DNA of 19,509 bases from Prevotellaceae bacterium UBA711. Its GTDB lineage: Bacteria; Bacteroidota; Bacteroidia; Bacteroidales; Bacteroidaceae. The notes below the pieces were generated by a model. It did not search any database. It saw only the letters and a program-made list of their open reading frames with translations, and was not told the DNA's origin. This document shows, piece after piece, positions 1 to 8,453 of the stretch. The stretch spans positions 1-19,509 of the forward strand of contig DBLZ01000095.1 in assembly GCA_002297545.1 (NCBI GenBank), written 5' to 3'. The translations under genes and the position numbers were made by a program. Within the stretch, counting starts at the first letter, position 1; every line of letters starts with the position of its first letter.

Positions 1-3000
1 TGCTTTCGCGGTCGGCCACGATACAGGGGTCGCCAAAGGCCGCATTGAGCGAGTCGCCGGTCTCAAGGCCGTAGGCATAACCCTTGGCAGCAGCCAGTGT
101 CATAATATCGCTCCAAGTCTGGCCATTGTCCTTGCTGATGCTGTAGCGGAGGTCTATCTTGCCATCCGCGCTTTGACTCATGCCTATGTCCGCACCGCTG
201 TAACGGTAGTCGGAAACAGCTATCACGTTGCCGTTCATGGCAGTGGCTATGGCAGGGATACGGTTGATTATGGAACGCTCGTTGTCGGTAATAAAGATTT
301 CGCTGCGCGGCTCGGGCACTGCCATGGAACGACGGACGGTCACCATGTAGTTGCTCAGCGTCACACCCTTGTTACCTCCGAACTGTCCGTATGTGGCGAT
401 GCGCTCCTTCAGGTCGGTTACTGCCAGGCTCTGTGTCGTTGCAGAGGTCTTGTGGGCAGTGCCGTTGACATTGAGTGTCAGAGAATATGAGCCATCCTTG
501 CCTGTATTGGTGTAGTCGAAACTATAGCCTGCCACCACACATCCCTCGGGAGCTGTGAGCGTGTGGGTGCATGAGCCTACCGAACCGGAGTATGCGGCGA
601 TATAGTCGCCCTCGGTGGTCATATTGTTGGCACCGGTACTCAGCGTAAGGCCAGGCAGCTGGTTGCTTTCCCATGTGGCATGCCATGTCTTGGCAGGATT
701 GCTGGCAGTGAACTCGCCGTTGGCCGGCTTGATCTCCAATGTAGCCTCGGCAAAGGTAATGGTGACGGTAGAGCCTACGTCCTGTCCCTCGGCCCAGAAA
801 GCCAGGTAACCACGACCGCCGAAGTTATTCATGGCATAGCTGGTGCCGTGCAGGTAGAGGAAGAAGCCCTCCACGTCGGCCAGCTTGTCAGACGACTGTA
901 TATCCCATGCACCCACATAACCAGAAGGCAGTGACTCGCTGTTCTGCATGGTGGGGTATGTGCCGCCACCCGTGCCGCCATAGCCGGATACGTTCCTCAT
1001 CGTGGTCTCAGAAGCCAGCACCTTCGTTGCACCGGCCTTCTTATTATAAATCTTGTAGCCGTTGGCCTTGTCGCCCACAAAGCACCACAGGTCGGCATCA
1101 TCCAGAGTGGTCTGCGTCCTCTGCAGGGCGATATTCTCGGCCGTACCGTTGTCGGATATGATGTGCTGTGCTGCGCCTATCTGCATAGTATACCAGACGG
1201 TGCCAACGGCAAACTTTCCGTCCACGATGGTCGTGGTCTTGAAGGGCAGGTTGTCGTCGGGAGTCAGGCCGCTCCCCTCGTTGGCAGGATCCACGTCTAC
1301 CTCCTCGACAAGATACTGACATCCGGTGTCGGTAGTATTGCTGCCGCCACCCCAGTTGAAGACCTTGAAGCCTTGGCCTGCATTGTTGGTCTGATTGAAC
1401 TGTGCCGAGCCACTGGCTATGATCACGTAGCCCTTTGTTGCGGCGGCCTTGAACGTCCAACCTGCCGCAGGACGGGCAGTGACCGTATTCAGGGCAGTAT
1501 TATTGCCGCTGGCAGGAGAGATGTATGTCAGGTCATAGAAGCACTGTATGTCATAGGAACCGTCCTCACGTGCCACGAACTTCCACACGGAAGAATTGGC
1601 ATCGTACGCCTCCTCGCCCACCAGAGCCTGGCCTGCGCCCTTGGCTGTGGGATAGCGGTTGCCACGCAGAGGAGTGGACATTCGGTAATACTTGCCTGCC
1701 TGAGGCATGTTAATAGTCTCCGGGGTGAGAGAGGCCAGGAATGCCGTCCATTCGGCCTCCAGCTGTTCCACCTGCTGTGCGCGGGCCTCATCGGTCATGC
1801 TCGTCTGATATGTAGCCTCTATCTCGGCTATCTTGGCATTGAGCGCTGCGGCATTAGCCACAGGCCACAAACCCACGGCCGTACCCACGTAATTACCCAT
1901 AGCGCGCTTCTTGGCGCTCACCTCGGCGGCAACCTTCTCCGTGGCCTCGTCCATACACTGATTGGGAGAATAGATGAGACCCTCCACGGCGTTCTTGCCG
2001 TCGGTGTCGGTGAACACGCAAGTGAACATCCACTTGTTCAGGCGCACGCCGTCGGCTCCGACATAGGGGAGCTTCAGGAACACTTTGTTCCATCCCTTGT
2101 TCAGTGTCACGGGCAGAGGCTTGCGGGCCGTGAAGTTCTCATTCTGGAGATCCACCTCGGCACCGATACCCTTGCCGCTGTTGGTCCATGTGGGAGGATC
2201 TATGCGCTTGCCATTGATCCATATATCGGAACCCTTGCGATCCCACTTCCCTGCATCGGGAGCCTTATCGTTCTCGCTACGACCATAGTTCTGGAACTCT
2301 ATCTGAGCGCCCACGGTCTGTGTCTCAGGGCTGTAGACATAGGTCCAGGCGTATGCCGTAGAATTGCTATAGTTGGTGGAGCCATAGAACGTGGGGATGG
2401 TATTGTTGCCCCAGGTGTGACGCAGGTAGATGCCGGCGCCGGTGGCCATACCGGTATAGTAGGTCTTGCCCTCGTGGGTAAACGTCTCTGGCATCATCTC
2501 CGTACCCTCGGCTTTGCCCTGAGTCTCGGGAGCAAAGACCATGGCAGAGTTGCCGCCGTTGGGGAAGGCATCGGTGATGCGCCAGCGCACATTGGTCTGC
2601 TTGACATATGGTATGGACTCGTCCTTCAGGCTGTGTGCCTTATGGAAAAGGAATCGACGCTCCCAGTCCACAAACTCGTCGTGCTCGTCACCGCTATTGG
2701 GCAACATGGTACCACCGGCCTCGATATACGCCTTGCCACCACCTATCCAAGCACGCTCGGCACAGGCCAGCACATTGGCATACATATTGTTCTGCTTCAC
2801 GATGTCCTCCTGTGTGGGGGTCTTGCGGTCGTTCCAATAAGCAGAGATGGTGCCGGCCACCTCGGGGGTACCCTTGTCTACATAGTAAATGCTGCTCTTG
2901 TATATGCCCACTACATCTGCAAAGACGTCGAAGTGATTGGCATAATTGTAACGGCAGTCAATGTTGGGACGTCCTGCTATCTTTGTACCGGAAGTGCTCC

Positions 3001-4003
3001 ACATCTGGGTCATGTCACTCTCGACACCGGCCACATTGACACCGCGGATGGGGTTCCATACCACAACTTTCTTACCCTTGGCATGAACGTAGTCCGTCAT
3101 TATCTTAAGGAAGTTGGCATAGGTGATGGTCTTCTCGTCGGCACCGATGTGTATGTAGGGAGCATCGGCAAAGACGTCAACAACCTCGTCCAGCACCTTC
3201 TTCAAGGCTGCCACGCCCTGGTCCGTCTGCATATCAAAACCCATGGCCCGGACAAAGGCATCGCTATGTCCGGGCATGTCTATCTCGGGGATTATGACCA
3301 CGCCACGCTCTTTGGCGTATGCAGCCACCTCGCGACATTGTGCCTGGGTATAATACTTGCCGGCAAAACGCGTCATGGAGGACGCCTGTGTCAACTGTGG
3401 GTACTCCTTAATCTCCATGCGCCATGCCTGGTTCTCTGTCATGTGCCAGTGGAAGCAGTTGACCTTGAAGCGCGACAGCAGGTCGATGTGCTTCTTCAAC
3501 TCGGCCACGTCGATATACGAACGTCCCACGTCGTGGGTATAGCCGCGCAGCTTGAAAGCGGGCCAGTCCTTCACCGTGACCGTCTCCAGGGCGATAGCAC
3601 CCTCGTTGCCCTCGGCCAACTGCGTCAGGGTCTGTGCGGCACGGATCACACCCGTGGGGGTGACGGCGGTAATGTTGATACCGGAGGTAGAGACGTCCAG
3701 CGTGTATGCCTCGTTGTCAAAGCCATACAGTTCATAGTCATAAGCTCCGTCAATGCTGGCCACCAGCTTGACGGTGACGGGTGTACCGCCATTAGCTATG
3801 GTACAGCCCGCTTTCGTAAAGAACTCTTTCAAGGCTGCACAGTCGGTAGGGTCGGTAAGGTTTACCGCACCACCCAACGCCAACGTACCGCCTTGAGCCG
3901 TAATCGCTTGCGGCTTGGGCAAAAGGTGTTCCACTTTTGCCTGCATCGTCTGCGGAGCCAGAAGCATGCCTGCCGCAGCCAATGTTAGAAGGGTCTTCTT
4001 CAT
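1..4003 (-). CDS. Giant secreted GH20 beta-N-acetylhexosaminidase / GH33 sialidase fusion, C-terminus cut by the window edge
   Basis: The frame is open from the ATG at 4003 to base 2 (1334 whole codons) and continues outside the window. Residues 1-22 form a Sec signal peptide (MKKTLLTLAAAGMLLAPQ, cleavage near QA-K). Residues 25-145 look like the GH20 N-terminal domain. The GH20 barrel spans about 150-430, with HWHMTENQAWR at 185-195, PEIDMPGH at 239-246 and IHIGADE holding the catalytic Asp289-Glu290 pair. Residues 470-680 look like a jelly-roll carbohydrate-binding region, 684-760 are helical, 768-900 and 935-1075 resemble ricin-type trefoils, and 1085-1225 is a beta-sandwich. From about 1235 a GH33 sialidase begins: RIP arginine Arg1248, a YRYSGADIGM segment near 1266-1275, Asp box SKDNGQTW at 1290-1297, and GDPCIVADRES at the cut end. 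The expected role is release of sialic acid and N-acetylhexosamines from mucin-type glycans at the surface or outside the cell. GH20 and GH33 assignments are firm; the accessory-domain names are inference. The promoter motif is at 4057-4087. Confidence 0.9.
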   Translation of the reverse strand, partial: MKKTLLTLAAAGMLLAPQTMQAKVEHLLPKPQAITAQGGTLALGGAVNLTDPTDCAALKEFFTKAGCTIANGGTPVTVKLVASIDGAYDYELYGFDNEAYTLDVSTSGINITAVTPTGVIRAAQTLTQLAEGNEGAIALETVTVKDWPAFKLRGYTHDVGRSYIDVAELKKHIDLLSRFKVNCFHWHMTENQAWRMEIKEYPQLTQASSMTRFAGKYYTQAQCREVAAYAKERGVVIIPEIDMPGHSDAFVRAMGFDMQTDQGVAALKKVLDEVVDVFADAPYIHIGADEKTITYANFLKIMTDYVHAKGKKVVVWNPIRGVNVAGVESDMTQMWSTSGTKIAGRPNIDCRYNYANHFDVFADVVGIYKSSIYYVDKGTPEVAGTISAYWNDRKTPTQEDIVKQNNMYANVLACAERAWIGGGKAYIEAGGTMLPNSGDEHDEFVDWERRFLFHKAHSLKDESIPYVKQTNVRWRITDAFPNGGNSAMVFAPETQGKAEGTEMMPETFTHEGKTYYTGMATGAGIYLRHTWGNNTIPTFYGSTNYSNSTAYAWTYVYSPETQTVGAQIEFQNYGRSENDKAPDAGKWDRKGSDIWINGKRIDPPTWTNSGKGIGAEVDLQNENFTARKPLPVTLNKGWNKVFLKLPYVGADGVRLNKWMFTCVFTDTDGKNAVEGLIYSPNQCMDEATEKVAAEVSAKKRAMGNYVGTAVGLWPVANAAALNAKIAEIEATYQTSMTDEARAQQVEQLEAEWTAFLASLTPETINMPQAGKYYRMSTPLRGNRYPTAKGAGQALVGEEAYDANSSVWKFVAREDGSYDIQCFYDLTYISPASGNNTALNTVTARPAAGWTFKAAATKGYVIIASGSAQFNQTNNAGQGFKVFNWGGGSNTTDTGCQYLVEEVDVDPANEGSGLTPDDNLPFKTTTIVDGKFAVGTVWYTMQIGAAQHIISDNGTAENIALQRTQTTLDDADLWCFVGDKANGYKIYNKKAGATKVLASETTMRNVSGYGGTGGGTYPTMQNSESLPSGYVGAWDIQSSDKLADVEGFFLYLHGTSYAMNNFGGRGYLAFWAEGQDVGSTVTITFAEATLEIKPANGEFTASNPAKTWHATWESNQLPGLTLSTGANNMTTEGDYIAAYSGSVGSCTHTLTAPEGCVVAGYSFDYTNTGKDGSYSLTLNVNGTAHKTSATTQSLAVTDLKERIATYGQFGGNKGVTLSNYMVTVRRSMAVPEPRSEIFITDNERSIINRIPAIATAMNGNVIAVSDYRYSGADIGMSQSADGKIDLRYSISKDNGQTWSDIMTLAAAKGYAYGLETGDSLNAAFGDPCIVADRES

Positions 4004-4056
4004 GTTTAGGTTAGTTTGTTTAGTATTAAGATTAAATAGTACACATGTTCAGCGAA

Positions 4057-4088
4057 CAAAGATAATGCAAATCAGTGTCATTTGCAAG
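4057..4088 (-). promoter_or_regulatory. Bacteroidetes-type promoter of the GH20-GH33 gene
   Basis: Read on the minus strand, TATCTTTG (4057-4064) matches the -7 consensus TAnnTTTG. CTTG (4085-4088) supplies a -33 element, with 20 bases between TTG and the -7 box. The inferred start of transcription is near 4050, giving an A-rich leader of about 47 bases without a Shine-Dalgarno sequence. Confidence 0.65.
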
Positions 4089-4279
4089 TATTTCCGCGGT
4101 CAATCCCCACATAGTCCGCATTTTGCCCTACATATAATGCAATGTGGTATATATGTGGGCGTCCACATGCGCCAAGCGAGTCCCGGAAAGGCATCCCTAC
4201 AGCGAACACCCCTGCCTTCACCGCCCCGACGCCCCACTTCCACGGCGAACGGACCTCATGGCCAGGGAGGCTACTTGGA

Positions 4280-4367
4280 ATAAACCCATTTATCAGGATG
4301 CAAGAACCGGTTGTTTCAGACGCATAAACCGGTTCTTGCCAATGTATAAACCGGTTGTTCAGCCCTC
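4280..4367. repeat. Four 22-base tandem units with the palindromic core AACCGGTT
   Basis: The units are 4280-4301, 4302-4323, 4324-4345 and 4346-4367, with no spacer between them. The palindrome AACCGGTT lies at 4305, 4327 and 4349, exactly 22 bases apart. A degenerate copy (AACCCATT) sits at 4283, again 22 bases before the next. Three units begin ATAAACC. The second and third cores also form a longer inverted repeat, CAAGAACCGGTT (4301-4312) with AACCGGTTCTTG (4327-4338). It lies between two divergent GH20 genes, about 160 bases upstream of the -7 box of the second. It could be a protein-binding array (about two helical turns per unit) or a variable-number tandem repeat without function. Confidence 0.8.
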
Positions 4368-4377
4368 TCCCTCACGG

Positions 4378-4405
4378 GCGTTGCCCCTCATTGCCACGGC
4401 AACGC
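4378..4405. repeat. Short inverted repeat in the GH20 intergenic spacer
   Basis: GCGTTGCC (4378-4385) and GGCAACGC (4398-4405) are perfect 8-base inverted arms round a 12-base loop. No T-run follows on either strand and no gene ends here, so it is not an obvious terminator. Its role is unknown. The rest of the spacer (4089-4279 and 4406-4529) shows no gene that can be supported. Confidence 0.4.
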
Positions 4406-4529
4406 AGGGCTGTCCTGCGGGGATGGCAGCACATCACAGGCAGAACACAGTACGGATGAATACGCGAACCAGAACACAAGGCGGCAGAAAAAGACAGGTG
4501 CAGCCTGCACGGTTTCAACAAAAAAAGAC

Positions 4530-4537
4530 TATCTTTG
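4530..4537 (+). promoter_or_regulatory. -7 promoter element of the second GH20 gene
   Basis: TATCTTTG matches the Bacteroidetes -7 consensus TAnnTTTG and lies 44 bases before the ATG at 4582. No good -33 TTTG is seen at the usual spacing. It supports the ATG at 4582 as the start, because the longer open frame to 4144 would begin well upstream of the promoter. Confidence 0.55.
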
Positions 4538-4581
4538 TGACAAGATTCACAGCACATCCAACCATAAAACACACCATACCC

Positions 4582-6168
4582 ATGAAACACTTCCTATCAG
4601 TCGTCCTATGCCTCGTCTCCTGTATCCACATGATGGCACAGGGCAGTCTTTCCGCCTTGCTTCCCATGCCCAACGACATATCGCTGAAGCCATCCGGCGT
4701 CTGCTTTACCATAAACGCCCGCAAGACCTCCATAGCGATCGACACGGAGGAACTGGCGTTTGCTGCCGAACAGCTCCGTGACATCATCTACCGGTACACG
4801 CAGGAAAACGTGAACATCTCCCGCAATGGCAAGGGCAACGTGAGGCTGATGCTGGATCCTTCGCTCCCGAACAGAGAGCAGTACAGCATCGACGTCAGCA
4901 AGAATGGCATAACCATACGGGGCGCATCCCGTGGTGCCGTATTCTACGGAGTGCTGACACTGGAGCAGATACTCATGGGCGATGTGTGCCAGACTGCCCG
5001 GCACAAGGTGAGCGGTCTGAGCATCAACGATGCCCCGCGCTTCGGCTACAGGGCGTTCATGCTGGATCCAGCCCGTCACTTCCTGCCCGTAGAGAGCGTC
5101 AAGTTTTTCATTGATCAGATGGCCCGGTACAAATACAACGTGCTACAACTGCACCTTACCGACGACCAAGGATGGCGCGTGTACATAGACAAACACCCAC
5201 GCCTGGCCAGCAAGGAACACTACACAAAGGAGAACATACGCGAGATTGTCCGCTATGCCGCAGAGCGCAACATCACGGTGGTGCCCGAACTGGACATACC
5301 GGGGCACACCAGCGCCCTGCTGGCCGTCTATCCGGGGTTCAAGTGCGTCAACAAGGACAGCGTCCGCATAGATGTGGGCGAGACAGTCAATATGATGCTG
5401 TGTGCATCGGCAGAGGGAGTGTATGACGTGATAGACGACATCATTGCCGAGGTAGCCGACATGTTCCCGGCCGAATACATACATCTGGGCGGCGACGAAG
5501 CCGCAATAGCCGAGAACTGGGCCAAGTGTCCGCGGTGCCGCAAACTCATGGAACAACTGGGCTACAGGCAGCCGTCGCAACTGATGATTCCCTTCTTTGC
5601 CAGGGTGATGGACAGCGTCAGGAAGCATGGCAAACGCACCATACTGTGGTGCGAGTTGGACAACATCTACCCGCCCGCCAACGACTACCTCTTCCCCTAC
5701 CCCAAGGAGACCGTGCTGGTGACATGGCGCAACGGGCTGACGCCTAAGTGCATCGAGCTTACACGCCGGCACGGCCACCATCTGATCATGGCTCCCGGCG
5801 AATATGCCTATCTGGACTACCCGCAGTACAAGGGCGACCTGCCCGAGTTCAATAATTGGGGCATGCCCATCACCACCCTGGAGACATGCTACCGGCTGGA
5901 TCCTGGCTACGGCGAAGAGGAGCAGGGGCACATCATGGGCATCATGGCCACGCTCTGGGGCGAAGCCATCGGGGACATAAACCGCGCCACATACATGGCG
6001 TTCCCCAGGGGCCTGGCCCTGGCCGAGGCGGGATGGACCGGAATGGAGCATAGGGACTGGCCGTCGTTCAAGGCCAGGCTATATCCCAACATCATGAGCC
6101 TGATGAAACGGGGAGTGTCGGTACGCGTGCCGTTTGAAACAGAGCAGAACATAGACGCCTATCGCTGA
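4582..6168 (+). CDS. Secreted GH20 beta-N-acetylhexosaminidase, compact form
   Basis: The 528-residue protein cleaves terminal N-acetylhexosamine from glycans. The start at 4582 is chosen because a signal sequence follows at once (MKHFLSVVLCLVSCIHMMAQ) and a -7 box lies 44 bases upstream. Cleavage is probably after MMAQ, but LVSC at 11-14 also fits a lipobox, so a lipoprotein is possible. Residues about 25-150 form the GH20 N-terminal domain. The barrel follows, with LDPARHFLP at 161-169 (Arg165 likely binds substrate), HLTDDQGWR at 191-199, PELDIPGH at 235-242 and HLGGDE with the catalytic Asp305-Glu306. Trp356 lies in the ILWCELD strand. Length and motifs fit canonical exo-hexosaminidases without accessory modules. 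It is divergent to the GH20-GH33 fusion, so both may act on the same sialylated, GlcNAc-containing glycans. Confidence 0.93.
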   Translation: MKHFLSVVLCLVSCIHMMAQGSLSALLPMPNDISLKPSGVCFTINARKTSIAIDTEELAFAAEQLRDIIYRYTQENVNISRNGKGNVRLMLDPSLPNREQYSIDVSKNGITIRGASRGAVFYGVLTLEQILMGDVCQTARHKVSGLSINDAPRFGYRAFMLDPARHFLPVESVKFFIDQMARYKYNVLQLHLTDDQGWRVYIDKHPRLASKEHYTKENIREIVRYAAERNITVVPELDIPGHTSALLAVYPGFKCVNKDSVRIDVGETVNMMLCASAEGVYDVIDDIIAEVADMFPAEYIHLGGDEAAIAENWAKCPRCRKLMEQLGYRQPSQLMIPFFARVMDSVRKHGKRTILWCELDNIYPPANDYLFPYPKETVLVTWRNGLTPKCIELTRRHGHHLIMAPGEYAYLDYPQYKGDLPEFNNWGMPITTLETCYRLDPGYGEEEQGHIMGIMATLWGEAIGDINRATYMAFPRGLALAEAGWTGMEHRDWPSFKARLYPNIMSLMKRGVSVRVPFETEQNIDAYR

Positions 6169-6261
6169 CCTTAGCACGTGCACAGGCAACACGAGACGAA
6201 GGAATGCGGCCATCGGGCAATTTTATCCGCCCACTTGACCGATATATTCACGCTTTTTATG

Positions 6262-6269
6262 TAACTTTG
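6262..6269 (+). promoter_or_regulatory. -7 promoter element of the DUF308-endonuclease-truA operon
   Basis: TAACTTTG matches TAnnTTTG and lies 58 bases before the ATG at 6328. A TTG at 6235-6237 could be the -33 element, but the 24-base spacing is longer than usual. This is the only promoter-like sequence in the 159-base gap after the GH20 gene. Confidence 0.55.
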
Positions 6270-6327
6270 CGCCCATACATGTCTGACGAGACAGACATTC
6301 ACCATTATAACAAGAAAGGAGATTGAC

Positions 6328-6957
6328 ATGAAGTTTATAGGCAGTAGCATCTTTCGTTCCATGTGTTCATTGCTGGTGGGCCTACTCCTGCTGTTCAATG
6401 CGCAGCAGATGCCGGTACTGATAGTACGCATCATCGGGTTATTGTTTCTGTTGCCAGGCATATTCGTGGTGACCACCTATCTGCTTGGCCGCATGAACGC
6501 CAACGCCATAGTGCGCCCCACGTTCCCCCTGGTGTCAATAGGCAGCATACTCTTCGGCGTGTACCTGGAGATTTACCCCGACATATTCGTCATCTATCTA
6601 CTGTTCACCATGGGCTTCCTGCTGATGCTGGCCGGCATAAACCAGCTCCTGTCCATGTTCACCCAGCGCAAGGTTTCGCCCTTTTCGTGGCTGCTGATAC
6701 TCATTCCCGTGTTGCTCATAGCCAGCGGCGCCTATTGCGTGACCCACACGAGCGATGCTGCAGAAACATTGTTCAAGATACTGGGAGCCACGTGTATATA
6801 TTACGGACTGAGCGACCTGTTCCTGGCTCTGCGCGCCAAACACTATTACAGAGCCTACGAACGTGCGCAGAGGAAGGCCGAGGAGGCCGCACGAAAGGCG
6901 CGAGAGGCCGAATACGTGGACTTTGAGGTAATAAACACTAACGAAAAAGACCTATAA
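6328..6957 (+). CDS. DUF308-family integral membrane protein
   Basis: A 209-residue protein with about six hydrophobic segments: residues 8-25, 29-51, 66-84, 86-108, 117-137 and 147-167. It ends in a charged, probably helical tail (172-209) rich in Ala, Arg, Lys and Glu that should face the cytoplasm. Size, segment spacing and Gly/Leu-rich helices resemble the HdeD/DUF308 family of inner-membrane proteins, whose biochemical role is mostly unknown (HdeD is linked to acid stress in E. coli). It is the first gene of a plus-strand operon. Its TAA is followed after two bases by the ATG of the secreted endonuclease, so the two are very likely co-transcribed. No catalytic residues are seen. The family assignment is by general resemblance and is moderate. 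Confidence 0.7.
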   Translation: MKFIGSSIFRSMCSLLVGLLLLFNAQQMPVLIVRIIGLLFLLPGIFVVTTYLLGRMNANAIVRPTFPLVSIGSILFGVYLEIYPDIFVIYLLFTMGFLLMLAGINQLLSMFTQRKVSPFSWLLILIPVLLIASGAYCVTHTSDAAETLFKILGATCIYYGLSDLFLALRAKHYYRAYERAQRKAEEAARKAREAEYVDFEVINTNEKDL

Positions 6958-6959
6958 GG

Positions 6960-8444
6960 ATGAACACATTGAGAGCATTCGCCACGATAGCCATGTTGTG
7001 CGCCTGCGCGCACTTTGCAATGGCAGGCTATCCCGAGAACTACTACTCGGCCACCGCAGGCAAGAAGAAAGCCGAGCTGAAGGCCGCATTGCACGACATC
7101 ATTCGCACGGCCTCCGTGCTGAACTACGGCAGCGGAGCGGGAAAAACATGGAGCGGCTTCTATTATACGGACCGCACCGAGGACAACTACTGCATAGACC
7201 GCTACAGTTCCGAACGTCGCCAGTTCGGCAGCGCCACCGGCGCAATCAGCGGCATGAACATCGAGCACTCCTTTGCCAAGAGCTGGTGGGGAGGCAGCCA
7301 GGTGCAGGCATACAAGGACCTGTTCAACCTGATGCCAAGCGACCAAAAGGCCAATTCTGCCAAGAGCAATTACGCCATGGGAGAGGTGACGAAGGCAAGC
7401 TACACCAACGGCAGCATAAAGGTGGGCAAGGGCAACAAGATAAGCAACAGCATCTGGGAGCCGGAAGACAAGTGGAAAGGCGACTTTGCGCGTGCATATA
7501 TGTATATGGTGACGTGCTACAGCGACCTCACATGGACAAGCAACGGACTTGACCAGCTGGAGAACAACCAGTGGCCGACCTTCAACGACTGGACCATGGA
7601 GATGGTGCTGAGGTGGTCGAGAGAGGATCCCGTGGACGATATAGAGATAGCCCGCAACGAGGCTGTGTATGAGATACAGGGCAACCGCAATCCGTTTGTA
7701 GACTTCCCCAATCTGCATGAGTACGTCTGGGGCGACAGCGTGAACTATGCCTTCTACCCCGACCGCACATCCTCCGGAGACAATCCGGATCCGGGCGACG
7801 ACACCGGCGAGACAAAAACTCTGGTGGACGAAGCACTGACCACAGGACTGGGCATCTTCTCCGACGTTCTGCCCAACGGTACACAGGGTAGCCTGTGGAG
7901 AAGCGACACCAAGTTCGGCGCCGTGGCCAATGCCTTCAAGGGCAGCGCACAAGCGGCCGACAACTATCTGCTGGCCGAGGTGGATCTGACAGAGTACACG
8001 GATGCTACGCTGACCTTCGTGCATCAGACGGGATACAACAAGGCTGCCGAGGTGAAGGACACCTACTTCTCTGTCCTCGTCAGCAGCGACTACACTGGCG
8101 TTCCTTCCACAACAGAGTGGGAAAGCCTGGATGCCGAGTTCCCCAACCCGCCGTCTTCAGGCTGGACCAAAGAAACGAAATCGGGCGACATCAGCCTGAA
8201 GGATTATGCCGGACATCGTATATGCCTGGCTTTCCGCTACACGTCTACAACCTCGGCCTGCTATGGATGGGAGATCCGCGACGTGATGGTGACCGGCACC
8301 ATGAGGACCAGTGGCATAGAGGACATCAAAGGCAACGGACAGCCTTCTGACAATGACTTCGTTCATGACCTGACGGGACGTCCTGTCAGATGGAGCGAGG
8401 CCAAAGGCATGGTGATATTCAAGGGCAAGTTGTACGTCAAGTAA
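6960..8444 (+). CDS. Secreted endonuclease I (EndA/NucM family) with a C-terminal sorting tail
   Basis: A 494-residue extracellular nuclease. Residues 1-22 are a signal peptide (MNTLRAFATIAMLCACAHFA, cleavage near MAG). The endonuclease I domain covers about 25-265. NIEHSFAKSWWGG at 100-112 carries the catalytic His103, followed by DLFNLMPSD at 120-128 and the Asn132/Asn137 region. RNPFVDFPNLHEYVWG closes the domain. Residues about 290-440 form a beta-rich domain resembling the choice-of-anchor J or carbohydrate-binding jelly-roll types. The last 25 residues (DLTGRPVRW, KGMVIFKGKLYVK) resemble a type IX secretion type-A sorting signal, so export through the outer membrane is likely. It is expected to cut DNA, possibly also RNA, with Mg2+. 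It lies two bases after the DUF308 gene and nine before truA. A secreted nuclease inside a housekeeping-type operon is odd. Confidence 0.9.
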   Translation: MNTLRAFATIAMLCACAHFAMAGYPENYYSATAGKKKAELKAALHDIIRTASVLNYGSGAGKTWSGFYYTDRTEDNYCIDRYSSERRQFGSATGAISGMNIEHSFAKSWWGGSQVQAYKDLFNLMPSDQKANSAKSNYAMGEVTKASYTNGSIKVGKGNKISNSIWEPEDKWKGDFARAYMYMVTCYSDLTWTSNGLDQLENNQWPTFNDWTMEMVLRWSREDPVDDIEIARNEAVYEIQGNRNPFVDFPNLHEYVWGDSVNYAFYPDRTSSGDNPDPGDDTGETKTLVDEALTTGLGIFSDVLPNGTQGSLWRSDTKFGAVANAFKGSAQAADNYLLAEVDLTEYTDATLTFVHQTGYNKAAEVKDTYFSVLVSSDYTGVPSTTEWESLDAEFPNPPSSGWTKETKSGDISLKDYAGHRICLAFRYTSTTSACYGWEIRDVMVTGTMRTSGIEDIKGNGQPSDNDFVHDLTGRPVRWSEAKGMVIFKGKLYVK

Positions 8445-8453
8445 TCCAAAGCA

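Noticed and set aside
1163..3988. A 941-codon open frame on the plus strand, antisense to the GH20-GH33 gene
   Set aside because: It is a shadow of codon bias in the true minus-strand gene. Its translation is rich in His, Cys and Gly with no domain pattern, while the minus-strand reading shows clear GH20 and GH33 motifs.
4126..4159. Imperfect inverted repeat (CCCTACATATA and TATATGTGGG) upstream of the GH20-GH33 promoter
   Set aside because: A/T-rich, one mismatch, no T-run and no gene end, so nothing links it to a function.
4144..4581. N-terminal extension of the second GH20 gene to an ATG at 4144
   Set aside because: The extension crosses the 22-base repeats and the -7 promoter box, has no domain pattern, and would bury the signal peptide.
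5143..6051. A 302-codon minus-strand frame inside the second GH20 gene
   Set aside because: Shadow frame. The plus strand holds all GH20 catalytic motifs.
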